A stretch of DNA of 64,000 nt, taken from the NCBI RefSeq assembly GCF_017743865.1, contig NZ_JAGHRJ010000005.1, forward strand, positions 346,775 through 410,774, written 5' to 3'. The notes under the pieces are model-generated. The model had not been told where the DNA came from. It saw nothing but the letters and a program-made list of their open reading frames with translations, and ran no database searches. This DNA comes from Labrenzia sp. R4_2 (GTDB taxonomy: Bacteria > Pseudomonadota > Alphaproteobacteria > Rhizobiales > Stappiaceae). Positions 1-8,786 of this stretch are shown here, in pieces (position 1 is the stretch's first letter; every line of letters starts with the position of its first letter). Both the position numbers and the translations under genes were made by a program.

Positions 1-2
1 AC

Positions 3-59
3 GGCGAGATCACCATTCATCCCGCAACATACAGGCTCGTTTATGACCTCAACGACTAG
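3..59 (+). CDS. 3' end of an unidentified upstream gene (partial)
   Basis: An open frame enters from the left edge and stops at TAG 57-59. It encodes only the last 18 residues, ending in YRLVYDLND. The next gene starts at 43 inside it, which suggests a translationally coupled operon with the defence genes downstream. Eighteen residues are too few to name a family. From its neighbours it could be another component of the same defence locus, but that is only inference. Confidence 0.5.
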   Translation, partial: GEITIHPATYRLVYDLND

Positions 60-1335
60 CGCTATGGCGTTGCCGCTCGACCACATGGCTCGTTGGGGTG
101 GCGTTTCCAAACGGGTCCTTCAGGCGTTTAACGGGCACAGCAACCTCCCCGTCCATGAATTGGCGAAGGCCAAGGTGGAGAAGCCCCACGGTCGTACACG
201 ACCGCTACCGAAAGCATCGGGCACCGTGAATTTCAGTGCTTGGCGTCTCGCCCACGCGGTCAAGAAGGCTGATTGCTTGCGGTGGCCGTCCGCGCCAATT
301 CGGTGGGTAGGGGCTACCGGGTTTCTTCTCGAAAACGGTCACCTGTTCGATTGGGACGCGAGCGAATGGTGCCTGAACGAGGGCATGTCAAATTTCTATG
401 CTGACTTCGCCGGCACTGGCTTAGCCGGTCGGATTGCACAAGGTATGGCTCTACTGTTCCTGGAGGACACCGGCTACGCCTATGTCGGTCGCTTTGAAAC
501 CGAATGGAGGAAACGCGCCACCACGCAAAATAGGCAATGGCCAGCAGACAAGACGAAGGCACCAGACTTCATCGCCGAAAACGCACGACAGGAATGGGTG
601 CTCGCCGAGTGCAAGGGTGGGTTCTCGACTCCTGGACGGAAACCGCCAATCAAAGGCGCCCTGAGGGAGGGACTGACCCAGCTCGACGGTTGGGACAAAT
701 ATATCACCCCCCAGCCAATCAAGAGCTTTGCGATCGGCACCTTCCTACGTGAAACCGGAGATACTTCCGGCGAGACATCGCTTATCGCTTTCGTCGACCC
801 TGAACCGGAGATCTCTGAAAATCCTGTCGAATTCCCCCGCGACGCGGTTCGCCGGGCTAATTATTCCTCGTGGCTATCGCTGATGGGATTGGACGACGCG
901 GCTACTCGGCTTCGGGAAGACGAAGAGGAGCCGCGGCGATACGAGTTTCCTCTTCTATCCGTGGGTGGACGCCAATATGCTGTCAGCATCGCGTCTGTGG
1001 CGCCGAGGTATCCCGACCTGTCTAGCCGCAAATTCTGGCGTGAATTCCGAGACTGGCCGTTTTGGCCTTTCCCCTGGTTCCGGGATGGCATCGACATCGA
1101 ACTTGTCGGCCTTGATCTGAAAGTCCTGCGCGCTCTGAGTTCGGCGGTACAGCCGGCTGGTGCTTCAGAGTTGATGGCGCTGGAACCATCGGAGCGGCGA
1201 GACACGCCCGCCGATCTGGATGGCGGGACATTTTACGGCAGTGTTTTTTCGGACGGTTCCTTGATGGGCGAGCTAAGGCTTCGGCATCCGGGCGAGCCGT
1301 TTCCTGATTTCGATTGGATCGAGGTGGAACTGTGA
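43..1335 (+). CDS. PD-(D/E)XK-like protein of a DUF1156/DUF499 defence operon
   Basis: A 430-residue soluble protein, first complete gene of a three-gene operon. I do not recognise a named family over its full length. Its middle contains a PDF...AECKGG block: Asp175, then Glu189 and Lys191. That is the spacing of a PD-(D/E)XK nuclease core (Asp-X(n)-Glu-X-Lys), with hydrophobic strands before each acidic residue. Its stop overlaps the GTG start of the methyltransferase gene by 4 nt (GTGA), so the two are probably translated together. The likely role is DNA cleavage or DNA recognition in anti-phage defence. The nuclease motif is seen in the sequence; the activity is inferred. It could instead be an inactive recognition subunit. 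Confidence 0.6.
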   Translation: MTSTTSAMALPLDHMARWGGVSKRVLQAFNGHSNLPVHELAKAKVEKPHGRTRPLPKASGTVNFSAWRLAHAVKKADCLRWPSAPIRWVGATGFLLENGHLFDWDASEWCLNEGMSNFYADFAGTGLAGRIAQGMALLFLEDTGYAYVGRFETEWRKRATTQNRQWPADKTKAPDFIAENARQEWVLAECKGGFSTPGRKPPIKGALREGLTQLDGWDKYITPQPIKSFAIGTFLRETGDTSGETSLIAFVDPEPEISENPVEFPRDAVRRANYSSWLSLMGLDDAATRLREDEEEPRRYEFPLLSVGGRQYAVSIASVAPRYPDLSSRKFWREFRDWPFWPFPWFRDGIDIELVGLDLKVLRALSSAVQPAGASELMALEPSERRDTPADLDGGTFYGSVFSDGSLMGELRLRHPGEPFPDFDWIEVEL

Positions 1336-4244
1336 CAGCTTACAAAAAGAAACTCATCGAAGTCGCCATTCCGCTCGAAGCGATCAATGCGGCCTCTGCG
1401 CGCGAGAAGTCGATCAGGCATGGCCATCCGTCAACGCTGCATCTGTGGTGGGCGCGGCGGCCGTTAGCTGCGTGTCGAGCTGTTCTTTTTGCCCAGCTGG
1501 TTGATGACCCTTCGTCTCACGCCGAAGAACTGCTCGCCAACTCCTCACTCCGTGCTCAGGCGGAAGCGGAACTACCGGAGCGCCTTGCTGCTTGGGAGAA
1601 GAGCAAGGCTTCGGCGCAGGGGACGGCGGCGGTTTCACCAGAGCCGACGCTGGAGGACGTAGCGGTCGAGATTGAGCGCAAGCGGCTCTTCGCCATCATC
1701 GAGGACCTGGTGAAGTGGGAGAACTCGACTAACGAGAAGGTGCTGAAACGGGCCCGTGTCGAAATCCGCAAGAGCTGCGGCGGCGAGTTGCCGCCAGTCT
1801 ATGACCCGTTTTCGGGCGGCGGGTCAATCCCGCTGGAGGCGCAGCGTCTCGGTCTGCCCGCCTATGGGTCTGATCTGAACCCGGTCGCGGTGATGATCGG
1901 CAAGGCGATGATCGAGATCCCGCCGAAGTTCAAGGACAAGGAGCCGGTCCATCGGGGCGCGAAGGACCGGCAGTTCTATCGTAACGCCGAGGGTCTAGCG
2001 GAGGACGTCAAATATTACGGCGAGTGGATGCGCAAGAAGGCATGGGAACGCATCGGGCATCTCTATCCGCAGATTGAACTGACGAAGGGATATGGGGGGG
2101 CCAGGGCGACAGTGATTGGTTGGATCTGGGCGCGCACGGTGCCAAGTCCCGATCCAGCGTTCTCGAATGTTGCGGTACCAATCGCATCGAGCTTCCTGCT
2201 CAGCACTAAGACCGGCAAGGAGGCGTGGGTCGAGCCCATCGTCGATAAGCAGGCGAAGTCCATTTCCTATCGGGTCAGGCATGGCGGAACCAAAGCCGAG
2301 ATCGCGGCGGCCAAGGAGGGGACCAAGGCAGGTCGCGGCGCGAATTTCCGCTGCCTTATGTCAGATGCTGCAATCACTCCTGACTATGTGAAGAGTAATG
2401 GGCGTGCCGGCAAAATGGGCCAAACGCTGATCGCCATTGTTGCGGAAGGTAATCGCAGCAGAGCCTATGTCGCGCCTACGGAGATGCACGAAACAATCGC
2501 CCTGTCGGCAAAGCCTGTATGGGAACCGGTAACCAAACTCCCGAACGATCCTCGCAATTTCTGGACGGTGGACTACGGCCTAGCGACTTTCGGCGACTTG
2601 TTCACTGATCGCCAGTTGGTGGCTCTGAACACTTTCAGCGATCTGGTACAGGAAGCACGGGAACAAATTGAGGTCGATGGTTTGGCCGTCGGACTCCAGA
2701 ACGATGGCGTACCTTTGCGCGATGGCGGTAGCGGAGCCCAAGCCTATGCTGAGGCAGTAAGCGTCTATCTTGGATTGGCGGGTAGCAGACTTGCCGACAG
2801 CTGCAACACGATCTGCCGGTGGGCAGCGGACAAGACGCAGCTAAAGAATATGTTCAGTCGGCAGGCTATTCCCATGTCGTGGGATTTTTTCGAGGCCAAT
2901 CCATTTGCAAGTGCTGCTGGCGATTTTCTCGTGAGCGCGACAACGGTTTCCAAGGTTTTGGACCGGTTTCTACCATTTTCACCGGGTATCGAGTGTAATC
3001 AGGACGCGCAGACCGCCGAATACCCAGCGGGGACCGTTATTTCGTGCGATCCGCCCTATTATGACAATATTGGCTATGCGGATTTGTCGGACTTTTTCTA
3101 CTGCTGGATGAAGCCAAATATCCAGAAGGTATATCCAGAGGTCTTTTCCGTTCTCGCCACGCCCAAGGCCGAGGAGCTGGTAGCAACGCCGTATCGGCAT
3201 GGGGGGCGCGAGTCTGCCGAACGCTTTTTCCTTGATGGGATGAGCCGTGCAATCGCGAATATGGCGGCCCAATCATCGGATGCGTTTCCGGCGACGATTT
3301 ATTACGCATTCAAGCAGAGCGAGATTGATCAAGAGGGCATCAGCTCGACAGGTTGGGCCACCTTTCTGCAAGCAGTAGTCGAAGCCGGCTACGCTGTCGT
3401 TGGTACTTGGCCGATGCGTACCGAAATGGCGAACCGCATGATCGCCTCGGGGACCAATGCTCTTGCCAACTCCGTCGTCCTCGTTTGTCGAAAGAAGGAA
3501 ACCACGGCAGAAAGCATTACACGCGCTGAGTTCATCCGTGCATTGAAGCGCGAGCTGCCGCCATCGATCTCCGAGCTTCAGGCCGCCAACATCGCGCCGG
3601 CGGATATGCCACAATCAGCCATCGGCCCCGGCATGGGCGTGTTCTCGCGCTACAAGACTGTGCTGGAGTCAGACGACAATCCGATGAGCGTGAAAACCGC
3701 GCTTCAGCTCATCAACAAAGAACTCGACGAGTACCTAGGGGGCATCCAGGGTGAGTTCGACGCGGACACCCGGTTCGCCATCACCTGGTTCGAGCAGCAC
3801 GGGAAAGGCAAGGGGGACTATGGTGTGGCTGACAACCTTGCCCGTGCGCGCGGTATCGCGGTCGAAAGCGTCAAGCACGCCGGGATCATAGATAGCGCCG
3901 CCGGCAAGGTCCGCATCCTCGCCCGTGACGAACTCGACAAGGATTGGGATCCGGAAGAGGACAGACACCTGACGGTGTGGGAGTGTCTCCAGCATTTGAT
4001 CCGCCTGCACGAGAAGGACGGTATCTCCCACGATACCGCCGTCCTTTTGAAGAAGATCAGCACCCAGGCCGTGGCGGTGAAGGATCTCGCCTACTGCCTC
4101 TACGACATCAGCGCAAACAAGCGGAAGGATGCGAAGGAGGCCACGGCCTACAACGCCCTGATCGCCGATTGGACTGAGCTGACAAAGGCCGCGGCGTCCA
4201 TCCACGACGCACGCGGCGATCGTCAGATCCGGTTGGATATTTGA
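1332..4244 (+). CDS. DUF1156-family DNA methyltransferase
   Basis: A 970-residue protein starting at GTG 1332, which overlaps the previous stop and follows a GAGGTGGA ribosome-binding site. The upstream ATG at 1314 is less likely. The N-terminus (KKKLIEVAIPLEAIN...HPSTLHLWWARRP) is typical of DUF1156 proteins. An AdoMet-binding motif DPFSGGGS lies near residue 157 and the catalytic motif DPPYYDN at Asp573-Tyr576, as in amino-methylating (N6-A or N4-C) DNA methyltransferases. DUF1156 enzymes recur beside DUF499 ATPases in anti-phage loci, where they are expected to mark self DNA. Here the DUF499 gene follows 13 bp downstream. Family assignment is strong; target sequence and role are inferred. 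Confidence 0.85.
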   Translation: MTAYKKKLIEVAIPLEAINAASAREKSIRHGHPSTLHLWWARRPLAACRAVLFAQLVDDPSSHAEELLANSSLRAQAEAELPERLAAWEKSKASAQGTAAVSPEPTLEDVAVEIERKRLFAIIEDLVKWENSTNEKVLKRARVEIRKSCGGELPPVYDPFSGGGSIPLEAQRLGLPAYGSDLNPVAVMIGKAMIEIPPKFKDKEPVHRGAKDRQFYRNAEGLAEDVKYYGEWMRKKAWERIGHLYPQIELTKGYGGARATVIGWIWARTVPSPDPAFSNVAVPIASSFLLSTKTGKEAWVEPIVDKQAKSISYRVRHGGTKAEIAAAKEGTKAGRGANFRCLMSDAAITPDYVKSNGRAGKMGQTLIAIVAEGNRSRAYVAPTEMHETIALSAKPVWEPVTKLPNDPRNFWTVDYGLATFGDLFTDRQLVALNTFSDLVQEAREQIEVDGLAVGLQNDGVPLRDGGSGAQAYAEAVSVYLGLAGSRLADSCNTICRWAADKTQLKNMFSRQAIPMSWDFFEANPFASAAGDFLVSATTVSKVLDRFLPFSPGIECNQDAQTAEYPAGTVISCDPPYYDNIGYADLSDFFYCWMKPNIQKVYPEVFSVLATPKAEELVATPYRHGGRESAERFFLDGMSRAIANMAAQSSDAFPATIYYAFKQSEIDQEGISSTGWATFLQAVVEAGYAVVGTWPMRTEMANRMIASGTNALANSVVLVCRKKETTAESITRAEFIRALKRELPPSISELQAANIAPADMPQSAIGPGMGVFSRYKTVLESDDNPMSVKTALQLINKELDEYLGGIQGEFDADTRFAITWFEQHGKGKGDYGVADNLARARGIAVESVKHAGIIDSAAGKVRILARDELDKDWDPEEDRHLTVWECLQHLIRLHEKDGISHDTAVLLKKISTQAVAVKDLAYCLYDISANKRKDAKEATAYNALIADWTELTKAAASIHDARGDRQIRLDI

Positions 4245-4257
4245 GGGGGAACGGAAC

Positions 4258-7200
4258 GTGGCAAAAAGCACGCGCCAATATGTATTTGAAGGAATGGAAC
4301 TGCTGCCGGTGGCGCTGATTCCTTTCGTCGAAAAGCGGCTCGAAACCTCGCTAAAGGGGCACTGGCAAGTCCAGGTGCTGGAAAAGCTGCCGAACTTGCG
4401 TCCTAACAGCAGCGGCGCGGTCGGTTGGGACCAGGCCGCGCTGTTCAACGTCATGGATCGCTTCTGGAGCGAGGCGTTCAAAGCGGTGCTCGGCCGTGCC
4501 GAACGCTCGCTGGTCAATGAGCTGGGCGACGTTCGGAACAAGCTATCGCACAACGCGACCTTCACCTACGACGACGCCGAGCGCGCGCTCGATTCCATGC
4601 GTCGGTTGATGGAGGCGATCAGCGCCGGCGAGACGGCCGAGCAGCTCGGCAAGATGCGCGACACTATTCTGCGCACGAAGTTCACCGAGCTTCGGCGCAA
4701 CGAGGAGCGACGGAAAACCCAGCGTCTCGAAATCTCGGTCGAGACCGTGGCCGGCCTATTGCCGTGGCGCGAGGTGGTCGAGCCGCACCAGGATGTTGCC
4801 ACCGGCGAGTTCCAGCAGGCCGAATTCGCAGCCGATCTCGCCAAGGTGCATTCGGGCAGCGCTCCGCCGGAATATCGCGACCCGCGCCAGTTCTTCAGCC
4901 GCACCTATCTGACGGAAGGTTTGAGCGCGCTGCTGATCGGGGCAGCGAAGCGGCTGTCCGGCAGCGGCGGCGATCCCGTCGTTGAACTGCAAACTAACTT
5001 CGGCGGCGGCAAGACACACTCGATGCTGGCCCTCTATCACATGGGCGGCCCGACTCCGGTCCAGGATCTCTCCGGCCTGGACCAGTTGCTCGAAAAGCAG
5101 GGCCTTAGCGTGCCGAAGGGCGTCAATCGCGCTGTGCTCGTCGGCACATCGCGAGGACCGCAGGACGTGCTCCACGCCGAGGGTGATCGGAAAATCCGAA
5201 CGACCTGGGGTGAACTCGCCTGGCAGCTTGGCGGCGCTGACGCCTATGCCATGGTGGCGGGAAACGACGCCAGCGGCATCGCACCGGGCTCGAACCTCTT
5301 GGAGGCGCTCTTCAAGAAATATGCGCCGAGCCTAATCCTGATCGATGAATGGGTCGCCTACCTCCGGCAGATCTACAAGGTCGAGGGGCTGCCGTCGGGG
5401 TCGTTCGATGCGAATTTGTCCTTCGTTCAGTCGCTGACGGAGGCGGTGAAGGCTAGCCCCGGCACACTGCTCGTCGCCTCCTTACCCGCCTCGCAGATCG
5501 AGGTGGGTGGCGAAGGGGGCCAGGAAGCGCTAGCGCGCCTCAAGCAGACCTTCAGCCGTGTGGAATCCTCGTGGCGGCCGGCGAGCCAGGAAGAGAGCTA
5601 TGAAATCGTCCGGCGGCGGCTGTTCAAGGACATCCCCGGCGACAAATTCCATCACCGTGACAACACGCTGAAGCAGTTCGCCAAGCTCTATCGAGAGAAC
5701 GCCAACGATTTCCCGCAGGGCTGCGCGGACGAAGACTACCGCCGCAAGCTGGAGAAGGCTTATCCGATCCATCCCGAGTTGTTCGATCAACTCTACACGA
5801 GTTGGGGTTCACTCGAAAAATTCCAACGTACGCGAGGCGTACTCCGTCTGATGGCGCAGGCCGTCCACGAGCTTTGGATGAGCGGCGACCCGTCGGTGAT
5901 GATCATGCCAGGAAGCGTCGCGGTTAGCTCGCCGCGCATTGAGCCGGAGTTGCTGCACTATCTCGACGTAAGCTGGCAGTCGATCATCGCCGGTGATGTC
6001 GATGGCACAACGTCCACGCCCTATAAGATCGATCAATCGGCGCCGAACCTGAACCGCTACTCGGCGACCAGGCGGGTCGCCCGAACGATCTTCATGGGAA
6101 CCGCGCCGACGCACCAGCAGCAGAATACCGGTTTGGACGACAAGCAGATCAATCTTGGAGTCGTGCAGCCGGGAGAGCGCCCGGCAATTTTTGGAGACGC
6201 ACTTCGGCGGCTGACCAACCAGGCCAAGTTCATGCACGCCGATCTTGGCCGCTACTGGTACTCCATGTCGGCCAGCCTCAACCGAATTGCCGCGGATAAG
6301 GCAGCGCAGATCGAAGCGGCGTTGGTTGACGTGACGATCGACGCGGAACTCGGCAAATATGTGAATGGCCTCGCGGATCGTGGGCATTTCGACGCCCGGC
6401 AGGTCGCGCCAGCCTCCTCGGCCGAGGTGCCCGATGAAGCCGGCGGCGTGCGGGCCGTGGTATTGGGGGTCGCGCATTCGCACAACGGACGCGACACCTC
6501 GGAAGCGTTGATCGAAGCGAAGGACATCCTGATGCAGCGTGGCAGCGCACCGCGCGTGTATCGCAACACCCTGGTGTTTATCGCTGCGGACGCCCGCCAG
6601 CTCGACAACCTGAAAGACGCCGTGCGCACCTCCCTAGCGTGGGGCGAGATCGTCCGCGACACTGATCGGCTCAACCTCACCCAGAGTGACAGTGCGCTCG
6701 CTAAGGCCAAGCTGGCCGAAGCAACCGAGACGATAAAGACGCGTCTCAAGGAGGCGTGGTGCTATCTGCATTATCCGACGCAGGAGAGTGCCCAGGCCGA
6801 TGTCGAGTGGATGTCGGGCAAGATTCCGGCACAGGACGGGCTATTGGCGCGGGTGAGCAAAAAGCTCGTGGCCGAGGAAGGGCTGCTCACCGAACTGGGA
6901 CCATCGCGCCTCGATCGCGATCTCCAGAAATACATCTGGAACGGCAAACCACACCTGTCATTGAAGGATTTGCTGGAGTATCTTAACCGCCACATCTATC
7001 TACCGCGACTGAAGAACCGGGACGTCTTGATTAAGGCCGTACAGGCAGCCGTCAGCGGCATGCTGCCCGGACCCTTCGCCTACGCCGAGCGATGGGATGA
7101 GAATGCAGGTGCCTATCTGGGGCTTGCAATCGAACGAACCGACAATGCGGTTGTGGTCATCGACAGCGATAGCATCATCGTGAAGTCTGACGTTGCTGAG

Positions 7201-7554
7201 GCACACAGGCCGGCCCCCGCAGAGCCTGGCCTGACCGGCGGTTCGGAGGCGCCTGGTGAGAAGTCGCAAAAATTCGAAGAGCAAGCAACGGACGGGGCTC
7301 CCGGTTCGCCTCATTCAGAGCGGAAGCCAACGCGGTTTACCGGCACCGTAATGATCTCGCCGGAACGGCCGGCAAGGGATATCCACCAAATTGTCGAGGC
7401 GATCGTCGAACAGCTCACGACGCTACCAGGTAACGAAGTGAGGCTAAGGCTCGAGATCGAAGCAGAAGTGCCCGGCGGACTCGATCGCGCAAAGGTGCGG
7501 ACGCTGGTCGAAAATGCCAATACGCTCGGCTTTGTCGAGAAGTCGATCGAATGA
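4258..7554 (+). CDS. Swt1-type HEPN + DUF499 AAA ATPase, defence effector
   Basis: A 1098-residue protein with a GTG start at 4258 behind GAGGGGGA (4243-4250). Residues 1-120 resemble the Swt1-type HEPN domain and contain RNKLSH (Arg93-His98), the R(X4)H motif of HEPN ribonucleases. The DUF499 ATPase region follows, with Walker A GGGKTHS (Lys252) and Walker B LILIDEW (Asp363-Glu364). The C-terminal part (about 950-1020) is polar and low-complexity before a final small domain. DUF499 ATPases are known partners of DUF1156 methyltransferases in defence loci. A reasonable model is an ATPase that senses invading or unmodified DNA and controls RNA cleavage by HEPN. HEPN domains can also be scaffolds only, so RNase activity is inferred. 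It is the last gene of the operon. Confidence 0.85.
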   Translation: MAKSTRQYVFEGMELLPVALIPFVEKRLETSLKGHWQVQVLEKLPNLRPNSSGAVGWDQAALFNVMDRFWSEAFKAVLGRAERSLVNELGDVRNKLSHNATFTYDDAERALDSMRRLMEAISAGETAEQLGKMRDTILRTKFTELRRNEERRKTQRLEISVETVAGLLPWREVVEPHQDVATGEFQQAEFAADLAKVHSGSAPPEYRDPRQFFSRTYLTEGLSALLIGAAKRLSGSGGDPVVELQTNFGGGKTHSMLALYHMGGPTPVQDLSGLDQLLEKQGLSVPKGVNRAVLVGTSRGPQDVLHAEGDRKIRTTWGELAWQLGGADAYAMVAGNDASGIAPGSNLLEALFKKYAPSLILIDEWVAYLRQIYKVEGLPSGSFDANLSFVQSLTEAVKASPGTLLVASLPASQIEVGGEGGQEALARLKQTFSRVESSWRPASQEESYEIVRRRLFKDIPGDKFHHRDNTLKQFAKLYRENANDFPQGCADEDYRRKLEKAYPIHPELFDQLYTSWGSLEKFQRTRGVLRLMAQAVHELWMSGDPSVMIMPGSVAVSSPRIEPELLHYLDVSWQSIIAGDVDGTTSTPYKIDQSAPNLNRYSATRRVARTIFMGTAPTHQQQNTGLDDKQINLGVVQPGERPAIFGDALRRLTNQAKFMHADLGRYWYSMSASLNRIAADKAAQIEAALVDVTIDAELGKYVNGLADRGHFDARQVAPASSAEVPDEAGGVRAVVLGVAHSHNGRDTSEALIEAKDILMQRGSAPRVYRNTLVFIAADARQLDNLKDAVRTSLAWGEIVRDTDRLNLTQSDSALAKAKLAEATETIKTRLKEAWCYLHYPTQESAQADVEWMSGKIPAQDGLLARVSKKLVAEEGLLTELGPSRLDRDLQKYIWNGKPHLSLKDLLEYLNRHIYLPRLKNRDVLIKAVQAAVSGMLPGPFAYAERWDENAGAYLGLAIERTDNAVVVIDSDSIIVKSDVAEAHRPAPAEPGLTGGSEAPGEKSQKFEEQATDGAPGSPHSERKPTRFTGTVMISPERPARDIHQIVEAIVEQLTTLPGNEVRLRLEIEAEVPGGLDRAKVRTLVENANTLGFVEKSIE

Positions 7555-7905
7555 TAGTGAGGTAGTTCTGCCCGCCTATCCTGCGGCGCTCGTCCTATCA
7601 TATAGCCGCCTTAAGCGAATGTTGTGAATCGGCAAGAGGCCCCGTTGCCGATCGGCGTCGTAAGTTATTGAAATTGTACGTACCACCGGGGTCAATCCGT
7701 GACGCCGATTCACGCACGCGGCCAGCTTCCATCTCAGTGATGATCTCGCTAGAGATTTGGTCGTAAGTTTTCGTCCGGCTTGTGCGGGCGTTCTGTGTAC
7801 GCCTATTTCGGGGTATCGCGATTCTCTGCGACGGTCACTAAGAGCCATTCGCTCGCCTTAGTACCTATTGGCACGCCCCGTGTGCACCTTCACTCCCCTT
7901 GGTGA
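7555..7905. other. Intergenic region after the defence operon
   Basis: No convincing gene lies in these 351 bp. A stem-loop with 8-bp arms ATCGGCAA (7628-7635) and TTGCCGAT (7645-7652) could end or protect the operon transcript, but it has no T tract. GTGAATCGGC (7624-7633) also has an inverted copy, GCCGATTCAC, at 7704-7713. Confidence 0.4.
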
Positions 7906-8412
7906 CTAAGCTCTTGCAGCCTCGAGTGACGCCGCAATGGCGGCAGTGGAGCGGAAGAGAACAAACGGATCGCCGCGGGAAGGTACAAAACCGCGGCGCT
8001 GCCAGAACTGCGCCGCCTCGTTATCGACAGCGTTCACCACCAATGCCCGCCCACCGATGAGAGCAGCCGCCTGAACGCTGCGCTCCAATGCATGCTTGAC
8101 GAGGCCGGTGCCGATCCCCTGCCCTGCCCAGGCCAAATCGGTTGCGAGTTGTCCGAGGAGAAGGCAGGGAACGGGATCAGGCGGTTGACCGGTGCGGATC
8201 GATCTCGGCATGACGGTGGGCACGATCGATGTCGGCGCGAGCCCATAGTACCCCACCACTCGGCCATCATCATGCACAACCATGACAGCCGTAAAACCCT
8301 TCTGCTGGTTGGAGAGCGCCCGGGTCTTCAGCCAATGATCGAGAGCGGGCTTGCCACAGGAGAAATCGGTAAGAACATGCGCCGCATTCAACGGCTCCGG
8401 TGCGGAGAGCAC
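7906..8412 (-). CDS. GNAT toxin, TacT-like
   Basis: A 168-residue GCN5-type N-acetyltransferase. It has the segments typical of TacT-type toxins: CGKPALDHWLK near the N-terminus, a GYYGLAP strand, and the acetyl-CoA loop LAWAGQGIGTGL (Q/RxxGxG/A). Proteins of this family acetylate aminoacyl-tRNA and stop translation. The gene starts 6 bp after the stop of a DUF1778 antitoxin gene, the standard arrangement of the type II TacA-TacT module. It sits between the defence operon and the integrase, so it probably stabilises the island or adds abortive defence. Family is clear; the tRNA target is not visible. Confidence 0.9.
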   Translation of the reverse strand: MLSAPEPLNAAHVLTDFSCGKPALDHWLKTRALSNQQKGFTAVMVVHDDGRVVGYYGLAPTSIVPTVMPRSIRTGQPPDPVPCLLLGQLATDLAWAGQGIGTGLVKHALERSVQAAALIGGRALVVNAVDNEAAQFWQRRGFVPSRGDPFVLFRSTAAIAASLEAARA

Positions 8413-8418
8413 AGTGGA

Positions 8419-8718
8419 TTACGGCTTCGAAGTGCCGCTGGTCTCCCAAGGCGCGGCTCGCCGGACCAGATCCACCATCTCAGGAATAGGCGCCGTATCG
8501 GCGGAAACGACATCCATGAAAGCGGCGAAACCCTCCGCGCTCATTCGAATGAGACCTGACTCCATAACCACCTCTTCGGCAGCGCGCACGGCAGCCTCGC
8601 GCACGAAGTCTGTGCGCGAGCGGCCGCGCAGGCTGGCGGCCCGGTCGATCATTGCGACATCCGATTCAGGCAGACGCATCGATATCGGATGCTCCTTGCG
8701 GTCGGCAACGGTAGCCAT
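8419..8718 (-). CDS. DUF1778 (TacA-like) ribbon-helix-helix antitoxin
   Basis: A 99-residue protein beginning MATVADRKEHPISMRLPE, a ribbon-helix-helix DNA-binding N-terminus, with an acidic and helical C-terminus that would cap the GNAT toxin. The ATG at 8718 is chosen over an in-frame ATG 42 bp upstream because AAGGAGA lies 7 nt before it. Antitoxins of this family repress their own operon, which fits the palindrome 33 bp upstream. The toxin gene follows 6 bp downstream. Confidence 0.9.
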   Translation of the reverse strand: MATVADRKEHPISMRLPESDVAMIDRAASLRGRSRTDFVREAAVRAAEEVVMESGLIRMSAEGFAAFMDVVSADTAPIPEMVDLVRRAAPWETSGTSKP

Positions 8719-8750
8719 GGCAGGTCTCCTTTGTTGCATATATAGAGAAT

Positions 8751-8771
8751 TGTATCGCAAAATGCAATACA
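8751..8771. promoter_or_regulatory. Palindromic operator of the toxin-antitoxin operon
   Basis: TGTATCGCA (8751-8759), three A residues, and TGCAATACA (8763-8771) form an inverted repeat with 8 of 9 matching positions. It lies 33-53 bp upstream of the antitoxin start, where the promoter should be. DUF1778 antitoxins bind such palindromes to autoregulate. The binding is inferred. Confidence 0.65.
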
Positions 8772-8786
8772 GTTAGACTTATTTGG

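Noticed and set aside
7576..7848. 90-residue leftward frame in the gap after the defence operon
   Set aside because: No start signal, no family pattern, and it overlaps a stem-loop. Treated as non-coding.
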